A stretch of DNA of 64,000 bases from positions 152,080 to 216,079 of the forward strand of contig NZ_JAVHJU010000002.1 in NCBI RefSeq assembly GCF_031082405.1, in the 5' to 3' direction. This document shows, in pieces, positions 8,118-17,009 of this stretch. The DNA comes from Amycolatopsis sp. A133. GTDB taxonomy: Bacteria > Actinomycetota > Actinomycetes > Mycobacteriales > Pseudonocardiaceae. Both the position numbers and the translations under genes were made by a program. Under the pieces are notes generated by a model. It searched no databases. It was not told the origin of the DNA and saw nothing but the letters and a program-made list of their open reading frames with translations. Numbering within the stretch: the stretch's first letter is position 1; the number at the start of each line of letters is the position of its first letter.

Positions 8118-8968
8118 CGCGCGTCCGGCATCGCCCGGGCGACGCTCTGCAGCTCCGCCAGCAGGTACCCGAACGACTCGGTGTGGATGCCGTCGCGGCC
8201 GGTCCGGCCCGACACGCCGGCGAGCTCACCGGAAACGGGCCGGGAAAGCGTCGCCGCGGACAACGCCTGGTCGAGGACGAGGTCGAACTCCGGGCGCAGC
8301 GAAGCGGCGTCCACGAACTCCGTCGCGTGCGTGCGGAACAGCTCCCCCACGTACGGCCAGACCTCGTCCAGGCCCTCCTGCATGCGCGAGTGCGACAACG
8401 GCGTCCCGTCGCCGAGGCGGACCAGCCACTGCGCCGCGTAGTCGCGGTGGTAGGTCAGTTCCTTGATGCCCTTGTCCGCGATCGCCGCCAGCACCGGGTC
8501 CACCGAGGAAACCAGCCGCTGGAACAGCGCCAGCCGCCACGTCGAGAACACGAACAGGCGCGCGATCAGGTGGCCGAAGTGCCCGCCGCCCAGCTCCGCG
8601 AGCCGGACGTTGCGGAACTCGTTCTCCGGGCGCTGGAACGCGTACGAGTCCTCCGAACGACCGGACCCGTCGGCCTTGCCGGCGCGCGCGAGCAGCAGCC
8701 GCGCCTGGCCCAGCAGGTCGAGGGCGATGTTGGCGATCGCGACCTCGTCCTCCAGCTCGGGGGCGTTGGTGCACCACTCCTGGAGCCGGTGGGAGAAGAT
8801 CAGCGCGTCGTCGCCCAGCATCAGGCAGTAGGCCGCCAGCTGCGCGGCATCGACCCCGGACGGCACCGAAGTGTCCACTCCGGACAGCGGGTCTTCGAAG
8901 CCGGTGCCGAACGCCCAGCGGGCGTCGTTCTCCTCGGTGATGGCCTCGTACACGTTGTCGAAACTCAT
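8111..8968 (-). CDS. paaC: Phenylacetyl-CoA epoxidase structural subunit PaaC
   Basis: The ferritin-like structural partner of catalytic PaaA in the ring 1,2-epoxidase. It has 285 residues, the usual length. Typical PaaC segments are LMLGDDALIFSHRLQEW, IALDLLGQARLLL and KELTYHRDYAAQWLVRLGDG. PaaC subunits keep the fold but lack a working di-iron site. The ATG at 8968 overlaps the paaB stop (ATGA); longer in-frame readings run into paaB and are rejected. Middle of the paaZABCDE operon. Confidence 0.96.
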   Translation of the reverse strand: MSFDNVYEAITEENDARWAFGTGFEDPLSGVDTSVPSGVDAAQLAAYCLMLGDDALIFSHRLQEWCTNAPELEDEVAIANIALDLLGQARLLLARAGKADGSGRSEDSYAFQRPENEFRNVRLAELGGGHFGHLIARLFVFSTWRLALFQRLVSSVDPVLAAIADKGIKELTYHRDYAAQWLVRLGDGTPLSHSRMQEGLDEVWPYVGELFRTHATEFVDAASLRPEFDLVLDQALSAATLSRPVSGELAGVSGRTGRDGIHTESFGYLLAELQSVARAMPDARW

Positions 8969-9321
8969 ATGTGCGGCACATCCTCGGGAATGTCGTAGAA
9001 CGTCGGGTGCCGGTAGACCTTGTCGCCGCTGGGCGCGAAGAACGGGTCCTTCTCGTCCGGCGACGACGCCGTGATGTCGTCCGCGCGCACGACCCAGATC
9101 GACACGCCTTCGTTGCGGCGCGTGTAGAGGTCGCGCGCGTGGTGCAGCGCCATCCGGTCGTCGGCCGCGTGCAGCGACCCGACGTGCACGTGGTTCAGCC
9201 CGCGCTTGCCGCGGACGAACACCTCGTACAGCGGCCAGTCGTGCTTGACCGGGCCCGGAGCCGCGGGGACGCCTTCCAGCGGGACGGCGCCGTGGCCGCC
9301 TTCGGCCGTCAGGTCGCTCAC
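8965..9321 (-). CDS. paaB: Phenylacetyl-CoA epoxidase subunit PaaB
   Basis: A small 118-residue subunit that bridges PaaAC heterodimers in the epoxidase complex. It has the conserved PaaB core ([20 protein letters not shown], then [20 protein letters not shown]). The GTG start at 9321 overlaps the paaA stop (GTGA), and the stop overlaps the paaC start (ATGA). An upstream in-frame extension lies wholly within paaA and is not credible. Confidence 0.95.
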   Translation of the reverse strand: MSDLTAEGGHGAVPLEGVPAAPGPVKHDWPLYEVFVRGKRGLNHVHVGSLHAADDRMALHHARDLYTRRNEGVSIWVVRADDITASSPDEKDPFFAPSGDKVYRHPTFYDIPEDVPHI

Positions 9322-10250
9322 TTGCGCTCCTTCTTTCCAGCGTGCGCGACGGCGGCTTCCCGCACCCACGCGCCGTCTTCGTGCGCACGGCGCCGGTGCG
9401 CGATCCGGGAAGCGTTGCAGGGCCCGTTGCCCTTCAGCACGTTCTTGAACTCGTCCCAGTCCACGGCGCCGAAGTCGTAGTGCCCGCGCTCGGCGTTCCA
9501 GCGCAGCTCGGGGTCCGGGAACGTGACGCCGAGGGCTTCGGCCTGCGGCACCGACATGTCGACGAAGCGCTGCCGCAGCTCGTCGTTGGTGTGGCGCTTG
9601 ACCTTCCACGCCATCGACTGCGCGGTGTTCGGCGAATCGGCGTCCGGCGGCCCGAACATCATCAGCGACGGCCACCACCAGCGGTTGACGGCCTCCTGGA
9701 CCATCTCCCGCTGCTGGCCGGTGCCCTTCATCATCGTCATCAGCAGCTCGTAGCCCTGCCGCTGGTGGAAGGACTCCTCCTTGCAGATCCGGATCATCGC
9801 CCGTGCGTACGGCCCGTACGACGACCGGCACAGCGGCACCTGGTTGCAGATCGCCGCGCCGTCGACCAGCCAGCCGATCACGCCGACGTCGGCGAAGGTC
9901 AGCGTCGGGTAGTTGAAGATCGACGAGTACTTCTGCTTGCCGGTGATCAGCTTGTCGGTCAGGTCGGCCCGGTCCGCGCCCAGCGTCGCCGCCGCCGAGT
10001 ACAGGTAGAGCCCGTGGCCGGCCTCGTCCTGCACCTTGGCCAGCAGGATCGCCTTGCGCCGCAGCGACGGTGCCCGCGTGATCCAGTTGCCTTCGGGCTG
10101 CATGCCGATGATCTCCGAGTGCGCGTGCTGCGCGATCTGCCGGATCATCGTCTTGCGGTAGCCGTCGGGCACCCAGTCGCGCGGCTCGATCCGCTGGTCG
10201 CGCTCGATGGTGTGCTCGAAGTGCTCCTCGAGGGACAAAGTGGCGGTCAC
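9318..10250 (-). CDS. paaA: Phenylacetyl-CoA 1,2-epoxidase catalytic subunit PaaA
   Basis: The di-iron catalytic subunit that epoxidises the aromatic ring of phenylacetyl-CoA. Its 310 residues match the family length. It shows the ferritin-like metal motifs around [15 protein letters not shown] and a second helix pair with [15 protein letters not shown]. The GTG at 10250 overlaps the paaZ stop (GTGA). Order paaZ-A-B-C-D-E with four-base overlaps indicates one polycistronic message driven from near 12280. Confidence 0.97.
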   Translation of the reverse strand: MTATLSLEEHFEHTIERDQRIEPRDWVPDGYRKTMIRQIAQHAHSEIIGMQPEGNWITRAPSLRRKAILLAKVQDEAGHGLYLYSAAATLGADRADLTDKLITGKQKYSSIFNYPTLTFADVGVIGWLVDGAAICNQVPLCRSSYGPYARAMIRICKEESFHQRQGYELLMTMMKGTGQQREMVQEAVNRWWWPSLMMFGPPDADSPNTAQSMAWKVKRHTNDELRQRFVDMSVPQAEALGVTFPDPELRWNAERGHYDFGAVDWDEFKNVLKGNGPCNASRIAHRRRAHEDGAWVREAAVAHAGKKERK

Positions 10251-12277
10251 GGCTGCTCCTTCGAAACCAGCGTCAGGACGTCGTACTTGGCCACGGACTC
10301 GCCCTCGGCGTTGGTGACGTCGGCGTCCCAGCGGACCTCGCCGTAGTCCTGGTCGATCCGCGGGGTGATCTGCTTGGCGGTCAGCGTCACCGTCAGCGAG
10401 TCGCCGACCTTGACCGGGGTGAGGAACCGGAGGTTCTCCAGGCCGTAGTTGGCCAGCACCGGGCCGGGCTCGGGCGAGACGAACAGCCCCGCGGCGAACG
10501 AGACGACGAGGTAGCCGTGCGCGACGATCCCGCCGAACAGCGGGTTCGCGGCCGCCGCCTCGGGGTCGGTGTGGGCGTAGAACGTGTCGCCGGTGAACTC
10601 GGCGAAGTGGTCGACGTCCTCCTGCGTCACCGTGCGCGGCCCGGCGACCACGGAGTCGCCGATCTTCAGCTCGGCCAGGGACTTCCGGAACGGGTGGACG
10701 TCGCCCTCGGTGCGCGGTGCGCCGGTCACCCAGCGACCGGTGACGGCCGACAGCACCTCGGGCGAGCCCTGGACGGCCGTGCGCTGCATGTGGTGCAGCA
10801 CCCCGCGGATGCCGCCCATCTCTTCGCCGCCGCCCGCGCGGCCCGGGCCGCCGTGGACCAGCTGCGGCATCGGCGAGCCGTGCCCGGTGGACTCCTTCGC
10901 GTCGTCGGCGTCGAGCACCAGCAGCCGTCCGTGGAACGGCGCCGCGCCGAGGACGACTTCGCGGACGAACTCCTTGTCGGCCGACACCACCGACCCGGCC
11001 AGGCTGCCGCCGCCGCGCGCGGCGAAGTCGACGACCTGCTCGGTGGACGTGTACGGCATCAGCGTCGAAACCGGGCCGAAGGCCTCGACCTCGTGCGGTT
11101 CGGAGCGTTCGGGGTCGGCCTTGAGCAGCACCGGCGAGATGAAGGCGCCGCGCTCGGCGTCGGCGTCGACCACCTCGACGCGTTCGGGGTCCCCGAAGAC
11201 GACGCTGCCGGCGTCCAGCAGCGCCTTCAGCGACCGCCGGACCTCCTCGCGCTGCTCCAGGCTGGCCAGCGCGCCCATCCGGACGCCTTCCGACGCCGGG
11301 TGGCCGACGGTCACCTTCGCCAGCCGCTCGGACGCCGCCGCGGCGACGTCGTCGAGCAGCTCCGCCGGAACGAACGCGCGCCGGATGGCGGTGCACTTCT
11401 GGCCCGCCTTGACGGTCATCTCGGTGGTCAGCTGCTTGACGAACAGGTCGAACTCCGTCGTTCCGCGCACCGCGTCCGGGCCGAGGATCGAGCAGTTCAG
11501 CGAGTCGGCCTCGGCGTTGAACCGGACGGCGTGGCGCACGATCGCCGGGTGGGTCCGCAGCTTCTGCGCCGTCGACGCCGAGCCGGTGAAGGACACCAGG
11601 TCCTGGGCGGTCACGTGGTCCAGCAGGTCGCCGGCGCTGCCCGCGACGAACTGCAGCGAGCCTTCCGGCAGAATGCCCGACTCGATGATCAGCTCGGCCA
11701 CGCGCGCGGTCAGGTAGGCCGTCTGGCTCGCGGGCTTGACCAGGCTCGGGACACCGGCGAGGAACGCGGGCGCGAACTTCTCCAGCGGCCCCCACACCGG
11801 GAAGTTGAACGCGTTGATCTGGACGGCGACGCCCCGCAGCGGCGTCGCGATGTGCTGCGCGACGAACGTGCCCCCGCGCGAAAGCGGCTCGACGTTGCCC
11901 TCGACGTAGACGGTGTCGTTCGGCAGTTCCCGCTTGCCCTTCGAGGCGTAGCTGAACAGCACGCCGATGCCGCCGTCGATGTCGAACTTGGAGTCACCGA
12001 GCGTGGCGCCGGTCTTCGCCGAGAGTGCGTACAGCTCGTCGCGGTGCTCGCGCAGGTGCGAGGCCAGGGCCTTGAGCAGGGCCGCACGCTGGTGGAAGGT
12101 CAGCTCGCGTAGCGCCGGGCCGCCCACACGGCGGCCGTACTCGAGGGCGGCCCCGAAGTCGACGCCCGCCGACGAGATCCGGGCGACCTCCTCGCCGGTG
12201 GCCGCGTCGTGCAGCGGGACGCCCTCGTCCGCCGCCGTGTGCCACTCCCCGGAGACGTAGCTGCGCAGCAAAGCCAT
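10247..12277 (-). CDS. paaZ: Bifunctional oxepin-CoA hydrolase / semialdehyde dehydrogenase PaaZ
   Basis: Opens the oxepin-CoA ring and oxidises the resulting aldehyde in aerobic phenylacetate degradation. It has 676 residues. Residues about 1-520 are an aldehyde dehydrogenase with the NAD-site [19 protein letters not shown] and the catalytic Cys in [15 protein letters not shown]. Residues about 535-676 are a MaoC-type hydratase with [18 protein letters not shown]. The two-domain layout matches E. coli PaaZ. The ATG at 12277 begins the leftward operon, divergent from paaI. Confidence 0.96.
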   Translation of the reverse strand: MALLRSYVSGEWHTAADEGVPLHDAATGEEVARISSAGVDFGAALEYGRRVGGPALRELTFHQRAALLKALASHLREHRDELYALSAKTGATLGDSKFDIDGGIGVLFSYASKGKRELPNDTVYVEGNVEPLSRGGTFVAQHIATPLRGVAVQINAFNFPVWGPLEKFAPAFLAGVPSLVKPASQTAYLTARVAELIIESGILPEGSLQFVAGSAGDLLDHVTAQDLVSFTGSASTAQKLRTHPAIVRHAVRFNAEADSLNCSILGPDAVRGTTEFDLFVKQLTTEMTVKAGQKCTAIRRAFVPAELLDDVAAAASERLAKVTVGHPASEGVRMGALASLEQREEVRRSLKALLDAGSVVFGDPERVEVVDADAERGAFISPVLLKADPERSEPHEVEAFGPVSTLMPYTSTEQVVDFAARGGGSLAGSVVSADKEFVREVVLGAAPFHGRLLVLDADDAKESTGHGSPMPQLVHGGPGRAGGGEEMGGIRGVLHHMQRTAVQGSPEVLSAVTGRWVTGAPRTEGDVHPFRKSLAELKIGDSVVAGPRTVTQEDVDHFAEFTGDTFYAHTDPEAAAANPLFGGIVAHGYLVVSFAAGLFVSPEPGPVLANYGLENLRFLTPVKVGDSLTVTLTAKQITPRIDQDYGEVRWDADVTNAEGESVAKYDVLTLVSKEQP

Positions 12278-12295
12278 CAGGTCCCTCTCGCCGAA

Positions 12296-12318
12296 TTACC
12301 TACCGGACGTTCAGTTAA
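12296..12318. promoter_or_regulatory. Operator-like imperfect palindrome upstream of paaZ
   Basis: Begins TTACCTACCGG and contains ACCGGACGTTCAGT (12302-12315), a palindrome at 10 of 14 positions. TTACCTACCGG differs by one base from TTACCGACCGG in the perfect palindrome at 29707. It lies about 20 bp upstream of paaZ and is a plausible TetR-type operator; which regulator binds is not shown. Confidence 0.45.
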
Positions 12319-12362
12319 TCGCATGGTAGCCGCCGGACCCGAAGATCGGAAGGGTCGGACGC

Positions 12363-12426
12363 TTGACACCGGCGCCGACCACTGCCTTTACTGAGCGGCA
12401 CCGCGAGGTGACCGTCCATTCGGTCA
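12363..12426 (+). promoter_or_regulatory. paaI-paaK-paaR promoter with downstream inverted-repeat operator
   Basis: TTGACA (12363-12368) and TTTACT (12387-12392) are separated by 18 bp and form a good rightward promoter. Just downstream, TGACCG-TCCATT-CGGTCA (12409-12426) is a perfect inverted repeat with 6-bp half sites. Its position after the expected transcription start suggests a roadblock repressor site, most simply for the TetR-type PaaR encoded at the end of this transcript. Confidence 0.6.
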
Positions 12427-12443
12427 GTGGGGACGGAGGGTGC

Positions 12444-12860
12444 ATGACCAACGCCGCGCACGCGATGTTCGCCGCCGACGAGGCGTCCCGCGCGCTGGGG
12501 ATCGAGCTCGTCGAAGCGGGCGACGGCCGGGCCGTCGCGACCATGACGATCACGTCCGCGATGGTCAACGGCCACGACATCGCTCACGGCGGGTACGTCT
12601 TCCTGCTCGCCGACACGGCGTTCGCCTGCGCCTGCAACACCCACGGCCCGGTCACCGTCGCGGCCGGCGCCGAAATCTCCTTCGTCGCGGCCGGCCGGCT
12701 CGGCGACCACCTCGTCGCCACGGCCACCGAGCGCACCCGCTACGGCCGCAACGGCATCTACGACGTCACGGTGCACCGGGAGACCCCCGCGGGGCCCGAG
12801 GTCGTCGCCGAATTCCGCGGCCGCAGCCGCGTCATCTCCGCGAAACGGGACGAAGCATGA
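12444..12860 (+). CDS. paaI: Hydroxyphenylacetyl-CoA thioesterase PaaI
   Basis: A 138-residue hot-dog thioesterase that releases CoA from dead-end ring-hydroxylated phenylacetyl-CoA products. It has the family core MVNGHDIAHGGYVFLLADTA, containing the catalytic-loop HGG and nearby Asp. The ATG at 12444 follows a GGAGGG ribosome-binding site; longer in-frame starts run back into the promoter. The stop overlaps the paaK start (ATGA), so the two are coupled. Confidence 0.95.
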   Translation: MTNAAHAMFAADEASRALGIELVEAGDGRAVATMTITSAMVNGHDIAHGGYVFLLADTAFACACNTHGPVTVAAGAEISFVAAGRLGDHLVATATERTRYGRNGIYDVTVHRETPAGPEVVAEFRGRSRVISAKRDEA

Positions 12861-14134
12861 TCGAGGCGAACCTCTCCGCCGACGAGCTGGCCGCGCTGCA
12901 GCTCGAGCGTCTGCAGTGGACACTCCGGCACGCCTACGCGAACGTGCCCGCGTACACGCGGAAGTTCGACGAGGCCGGCGTCCACCCCGACGACTGCAAG
13001 GAGCTCGCCGATCTGGCGAAGTTCCCGTTCACCACCAAGCAGGACCTGCGCGAGAACTACCCGTTCGGGATGTTCGCCGTGCCGCAGGACCAGGTGCGGC
13101 GCATCCACGCCTCCAGCGGCACCACCGGCAAGGCCACCGTCGTCGGGTACACCGAGCAGGACATCGACACGTGGGCGACGGTGATGGCCCGCTCGATCCA
13201 CGCCGCCGGCGGCCGTCCCGGGCACAAGGTGCACGTCGCCTACGGCTACGGGCTGTTCACCGGCGGTCTCGGCGCGCACTACGGCGCCGAAAAGCTGGGC
13301 TGCACGGTGATCCCGGCGTCGGGCGGGATGACCGCGCGGCAGGTGCAGCTGATCACCGACTTCCGGCCCGAGATCATCATGGTGACGCCGTCGTACATGC
13401 TGACGCTGCTCGACGAGTTCGAGCGCCAGGGCGTCGACCCGCGGGCCAGTTCGCTGCAGGTCGGCATCTTCGGCGCCGAGCCGTGGACCGAGCAGATGCG
13501 TGCCGAGATCGAGGAGCGGTTCGCGCTCGACGCCGTCGACATCTACGGGCTGTCCGAGGTGATGGGCCCGGGCGTCGCGCAGGAGTGCGTCGAGACGAAG
13601 GACGGGCTGCACATCTGGGAGGACCACTTCTACCCCGAGGTGATCGACCCGTACTCCGAGGACGTCCTGGGCGGCGGCGAGACCGGTGAGCTGGTGTTCA
13701 CGTCGCTGACCAAGCAGGCACTGCCGATCATCCGCTACCGCACCCGCGACCTGACCGAGCTGAACCCGGGCACCGCACGGCCGGCGTTCCGGCGGATGGC
13801 CAAGGTCACCGGACGCACCGACGACCTGATCATCCTGCGCGGGGTCAACGTCTTCCCGACGCAGATCGAGGAGATCGTGCTGCGGACGGCCGGGTTGAGC
13901 CCGCACTTCCAGCTCGTCCGGTCCACACGCGGCCGGCTCGACCACCTGACCGTGCGGGTGGAGGCGCGCCACGACGCTTCTTCCGCCTCCCGGGAGCACG
14001 CCGCCGCTTCGCTGCTCAGCGGCGTGAAGGACGGCGTCGGCGTGACGGTGTCGGTGGAGGTCGTCGACCCGGACACGCTGGAGCGGTCCATGGGCAAGAT
14101 GCGGCGGATCGTCGACCAGCGGGAGAAGCCGTGA
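12857..14134 (+). CDS. paaK: Phenylacetate-CoA ligase PaaK
   Basis: Activates phenylacetate to phenylacetyl-CoA with ATP, the entry step of the pathway. Its 425 residues match the PaaK length. The AMP-binding P-loop is SSGTTGKATVVGYT; other adenylation motifs are YGLSEVMGPGVAQEC and YRTRDLTELN, with a C-terminal lid containing the late Lys region (ERSMGKMRRI). It starts on an ATG overlapping the paaI stop and ends overlapping the paaR start. Confidence 0.96.
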   Translation: MIEANLSADELAALQLERLQWTLRHAYANVPAYTRKFDEAGVHPDDCKELADLAKFPFTTKQDLRENYPFGMFAVPQDQVRRIHASSGTTGKATVVGYTEQDIDTWATVMARSIHAAGGRPGHKVHVAYGYGLFTGGLGAHYGAEKLGCTVIPASGGMTARQVQLITDFRPEIIMVTPSYMLTLLDEFERQGVDPRASSLQVGIFGAEPWTEQMRAEIEERFALDAVDIYGLSEVMGPGVAQECVETKDGLHIWEDHFYPEVIDPYSEDVLGGGETGELVFTSLTKQALPIIRYRTRDLTELNPGTARPAFRRMAKVTGRTDDLIILRGVNVFPTQIEEIVLRTAGLSPHFQLVRSTRGRLDHLTVRVEARHDASSASREHAAASLLSGVKDGVGVTVSVEVVDPDTLERSMGKMRRIVDQREKP

Positions 14135-14724
14135 CGGCCCCGCGGCGCGGGCGCCCCGGCTACGACCTCGAATCGCTGCTGCAGGTGGCGGTGAAGCTGT
14201 TCAACGAGCGCGGCTACGACGGCACGAGCATGGAGGACCTCTCCCGCAAGCTCGGCATCACGAAGTCGGCGATCTACCACCACGTCCCCAGCAAGGAAGA
14301 GCTGCTGCGGCTGGCGGTGGACCGGGCCCTGGACGGATTGTTCGAGGTCGCGGCGGAGACCGCTCAGCTCGACGGGCGCGCGATCGACCGGCTGGAGCAC
14401 CTGGTGCGCGGCAGCGTGCTGGTGCTGGCCGACCGCCTGCCGTTCGTGACGCTGCTGCTGCGCGTCCGCGGCAACACGAAGGTGGAGCGGGCGGCGCTGG
14501 CCCGGCGGCGCGAGTTCGACCGGATGGTGACGGACCTGGTGAAGCAGGCCGAAGCGGAGGGCGACATCCGCGCGGACGTGGATCCGGCGGTGACCGCGCG
14601 GCTGGTGTTCGGCATGGTCAACTCGCTGATCGAGTGGTACAAGCCCCGGCGCGGCTCGTCGGCGGCCGAGGTGGCGGACGCGGTGTGCAAAGTGGCGTTC
14701 GAAGGCCTGCGCACCGGCTCGTGA
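14131..14724 (+). CDS. paaR: TetR family regulator, probable PaaR
   Basis: A 197-residue TetR repressor with a canonical HTH (VKLFNERGYDGTSMEDLSRK, then SAIYHHVPSKEELL). Its GTG start overlaps the paaK stop (GTGA), so it is the last gene of paaI-paaK-paaR. By analogy with actinobacterial PaaR it would repress both divergent paa operons and respond to phenylacetyl-CoA; the ligand is inferred from position only. The TGA stop lies inside the following terminator hairpin. Confidence 0.88.
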   Translation: MTAPRRGRPGYDLESLLQVAVKLFNERGYDGTSMEDLSRKLGITKSAIYHHVPSKEELLRLAVDRALDGLFEVAAETAQLDGRAIDRLEHLVRGSVLVLADRLPFVTLLLRVRGNTKVERAALARRREFDRMVTDLVKQAEAEGDIRADVDPAVTARLVFGMVNSLIEWYKPRRGSSAAEVADAVCKVAFEGLRTGS

Positions 14725-14760
14725 GTGGTAAAGCGGGTTAGAACCCGCCTTACCACTCAC
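14721..14760. terminator. Bidirectional hairpin terminator, copy 1 of a covarying pair
   Basis: A near-perfect 40-bp inverted repeat beginning GTGAGTGGTAA and ending TTACCACTCAC, with inner arms GCGGGTT/AACCCGC. It sits between convergent genes and overlaps the paaR stop codon. The same fold occurs at 31438-31477 with the inner C-G pair changed to A-T, so the stem is conserved by compensation. No T-tract follows. Confidence 0.75.
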
Positions 14761-14776
14761 GACGGGCCGGGCGGGG

Positions 14777-15088
14777 TCAGTCCTCCGCGGTCTGCTCCGG
14801 CCGGCCCGCCTGCCAGAGCAGAGCCTCCCGCAGCTGCTCGATCAACCGCTCGTCGTCCGCTTCGGACGGGTCCACGCCCAGCGGGATCCAGCGCTCCGAG
14901 ACCTTCGCTCCCTCGTCGTAGCCCGTGATCACGATGCCCGAGTACGACAGGGACGCGTCGTCCGCGCAGTCGCCGTCCGGCAGGGGCTCGTCCGCTTCGA
15001 AGCCGTCGTCGAAGCTGACGTGGCGATGCTGCAGGCGGACGCTCACCCAGCGCCCGGCCGGCCGGATCGGCGCGCCTTCTTCGTTCAT
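14777..15088 (-). CDS. Small acidic protein of unknown function
   Basis: A 103-residue acidic protein that I do not recognise. It starts MNEEGAPIRPAGRWVSVRLQ and has a central segment SYSGIVITGYDEGAKVSERW that looks beta-rich, followed by a charged helix DDERLIEQLREALLWQ. No signal peptide, membrane segment or Cys cluster. Codon use is typical of the window. It is monocistronic, convergent with paaR and divergent from the TetR gene at 15282. A true gene is likely because the flanking spacing fits, but the function is unknown. Confidence 0.6.
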   Translation of the reverse strand: MNEEGAPIRPAGRWVSVRLQHRHVSFDDGFEADEPLPDGDCADDASLSYSGIVITGYDEGAKVSERWIPLGVDPSEADDERLIEQLREALLWQAGRPEQTAED

Positions 15089-15224
15089 CTGTTCCTACCC
15101 CCGGTCGCGGGTCCCTGCCGTCTCGTCGCATCCGGGTGCCGGGAAGTTACCGGCGGGTTGTTCCGGTTGCGTAACGACAAAGGTTGGCGCGAAACACCGC
15201 TTGGGCGCCACCGGAGCCACTCTT

Positions 15225-15251
15225 TTGACAACGGGTCAACTACTTGTTGAC
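15225..15251 (+). promoter_or_regulatory. Promoter/operator of the TetR gene at 15282
   Basis: TTGACA (15225-15230) is followed by the inverted repeat GTCAAC-TACTT-GTTGAC (15235-15251), with perfect 6-bp arms. The repeat falls within the promoter spacer, a typical place for TetR autoregulation. A second TTGACA at 15247 overlaps its right arm. No strong -10 is visible. Confidence 0.5.
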
Positions 15252-15281
15252 AGCGTGCCGATCCCCCGCGAGGCTGGGTTC

Positions 15282-15953
15282 ATGACCAGTGGCACCCGGC
15301 CCCGGCGCCGCCGGCTCGAGCCGGCCGAGCGGCGCGCGGAGATCCTCGCCGCCGCCCGGCGCCTGTTCGGGGCGGGCAGCTACGCGTCGGTGTCCACTTC
15401 GGACATCGCCGAGGCCGCCGGGGTGGCGCGCCCGCTGATCAACCACTACTTCGGCGGCAAGCGCGAGCTGTACCTGGAAGTGGTGCGGCAGATGATGATC
15501 GTGCCCGCGCCGGTCACCGAAGCCCTGCCGGACACCACCATGGAGCAGCGGCTGGCGATCGGGGTCGAGCGGTGGATCGAAGTCGTCGACCGCAACCGCG
15601 ACGCGTGGCTGACCGTGATCGGGCCGGAGGCGGCCGGGCGTGATCCCGAGATCGAACGGATCATGCTGGAGGCCGACGAGATCGCCGCCGACCGGGTCTT
15701 GGAGGCCGCGCTGATGACCGGCGTGACCGAGGGGCGCGAAGAGCTGCGCGCGATGATCCGGTCGTTCGGCGGGATGCTGCGCGCGGCGTCGCGGGAATGG
15801 CTGATCCGCGGCACGCTCGACCGCGCGGCCCTGCGCACCTTCCTCACCGATTCGATCCTCAACCTACTGAAGATCACCTACCCGGCGGTGCTTGCCGAGC
15901 GGCGCGGAAGCGGCGGGCGAACGCCGCCGGCGTCATCCCGGTCCAGCGCTTGA
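15282..15953 (+). CDS. TetR family transcriptional regulator
   Basis: A 223-residue TetR protein. A basic N-terminus (TRPRRRRLEPAERR) leads into the HTH (ILAAARRLFGAGSYASVSTS, then RPLINHYFGGKRELYLEVV). The ATG at 15282 is chosen because the HTH follows it directly; an in-frame extension would run back through the promoter. The last 80 bp overlap the 3' end of the convergent AraC gene, and the final ~20 residues (Ser/Gly/Arg-rich) are encoded inside that overlap. Probably autoregulated through GTCAAC-N5-GTTGAC. Target unknown. Confidence 0.88.
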   Translation: MTSGTRPRRRRLEPAERRAEILAAARRLFGAGSYASVSTSDIAEAAGVARPLINHYFGGKRELYLEVVRQMMIVPAPVTEALPDTTMEQRLAIGVERWIEVVDRNRDAWLTVIGPEAAGRDPEIERIMLEADEIAADRVLEAALMTGVTEGREELRAMIRSFGGMLRAASREWLIRGTLDRAALRTFLTDSILNLLKITYPAVLAERRGSGGRTPPASSRSSA

Positions 15954-16929
15954 ACGCGTGGATGAAGCTGGACGCCTCGGCGTACCCGAGCCGGTAGGCG
16001 ACGTCCTCGACCGACAGCACGCCGGTGTCGAGCAGCTCTTCGGCGAGCGTCTGGCGGACCTCGTCGACCAGCGCCCGGTAGCTCGTGCCGGCTTCCGTGA
16101 GCCGGCGGCGCAGGGTGCGCGTGCTCAGCGTCAGCTGCCGGGCGATCTCGTCCATGCGAGCGTCGACGCCGCCGAGCCGCACCAGGCGTTCCCGCACCTG
16201 CTGGGAAATGCCCGACCGCTGCCGCCGCCGGGCGACGAGCGCTTCGCACTGCGCGGCGCACAGGGCGACGGTCTGCTCGTTGGCCTGCGGCAGCGGCCGG
16301 GTCAGCAGCGCCGGGTCGAGCGTCGCCCGGCAGGCGTCGGCGCCGAAGCGGGGCCGCACGCCGAACGCGGCCAGGTACGGCTCCGGAGTGGACGTTCCGT
16401 GCCGGAACGTCAGCTCGTCCAGCGCGATGTCGGGCAGGAGGTCGCGCATGACCGCGAAGATCGCGGCCAGGTCGCGCAGGACGAGGAACCGGGCGACGTC
16501 GGCGGGGACGCGGCTGTCGTCCAGCTCCAGCGTCAGGCGGTCGGCGCCGAGGACGACGTGCGGGATGCAGAACGCGAAGCTCAGGTCGAAGTAGCGGAGG
16601 GCGAACAGCATCGCGTCGCGCAGCGTCGGGCTGCTGATGCAGGCGAAGCCGAAGATGCCGAACGTGGTGACCCGGTACCGGCGTCCCAGCTCCAGCGCCG
16701 TCGCGTCCGAACCGTCCTGCTGGGCCAGCGCCCGGACGACGGCCAGCTCCTGACGCGCGTCGACCTGGACGGAAGGGTCGGCGAGCAGTTCCGGCGTGAG
16801 CGTCGTCGCGGCGAGCAGCTCACCGCCGGCCAGGCCGCGCTCGGCGGCGAACCGGGTCATCAGCTCGATGCTCGCGGTGCCGCGGGGGAAGTCCCAGTCC
16901 CCGACGGCGGGCACGGCGAGCTCGGCCAT
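15874..16929 (-). CDS. AraC family regulator with AraC_N (arabinose-binding-like) domain
   Basis: A 351-residue activator. Residues about 20-210 form the AraC_N domain seen in OruR/ArgR-like regulators (ELLAATTLTPELLADPSVQV, FALRYFDLSFAFCIPHVVL). Residues about 250-345 are the double AraC HTH (ARMDEIARQLTLSTRTLRRR and VEDVAYRLGYAEASSFIHAF, then RWTGMTPAAFARRF). It is divergent from the AlkZ-like gene, with nested inverted repeats between them, and overlaps the TetR gene by 80 bp at the 3' end. Effector unknown. Confidence 0.9.
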   Translation of the reverse strand: MAELAVPAVGDWDFPRGTASIELMTRFAAERGLAGGELLAATTLTPELLADPSVQVDARQELAVVRALAQQDGSDATALELGRRYRVTTFGIFGFACISSPTLRDAMLFALRYFDLSFAFCIPHVVLGADRLTLELDDSRVPADVARFLVLRDLAAIFAVMRDLLPDIALDELTFRHGTSTPEPYLAAFGVRPRFGADACRATLDPALLTRPLPQANEQTVALCAAQCEALVARRRQRSGISQQVRERLVRLGGVDARMDEIARQLTLSTRTLRRRLTEAGTSYRALVDEVRQTLAEELLDTGVLSVEDVAYRLGYAEASSFIHAFKRWTGMTPAAFARRFRAARQAPPGR

Positions 16930-16942
16930 GGCCGGAATTCTG

Positions 16943-16995
16943 GATCACCGGCGGAGAACGTGTCCAATCGAGGACCGGAACTGTCCTCGGTGATC
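16943..16995. promoter_or_regulatory. Nested inverted repeats between the AraC and AlkZ-like genes
   Basis: An outer pair GATCACCG (16943-16950) / CGGTGATC (16988-16995) encloses an inner pair CGAGGAC (16969-16975) / GTCCTCG (16983-16989) with a 7-base spacer. This fills the 80-bp divergent region and should include both promoters; the AraC-type regulator at 15874 is the obvious candidate binder. Confidence 0.45.
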
Positions 16996-17009
16996 GTTAG
17001 GGTGACGGC

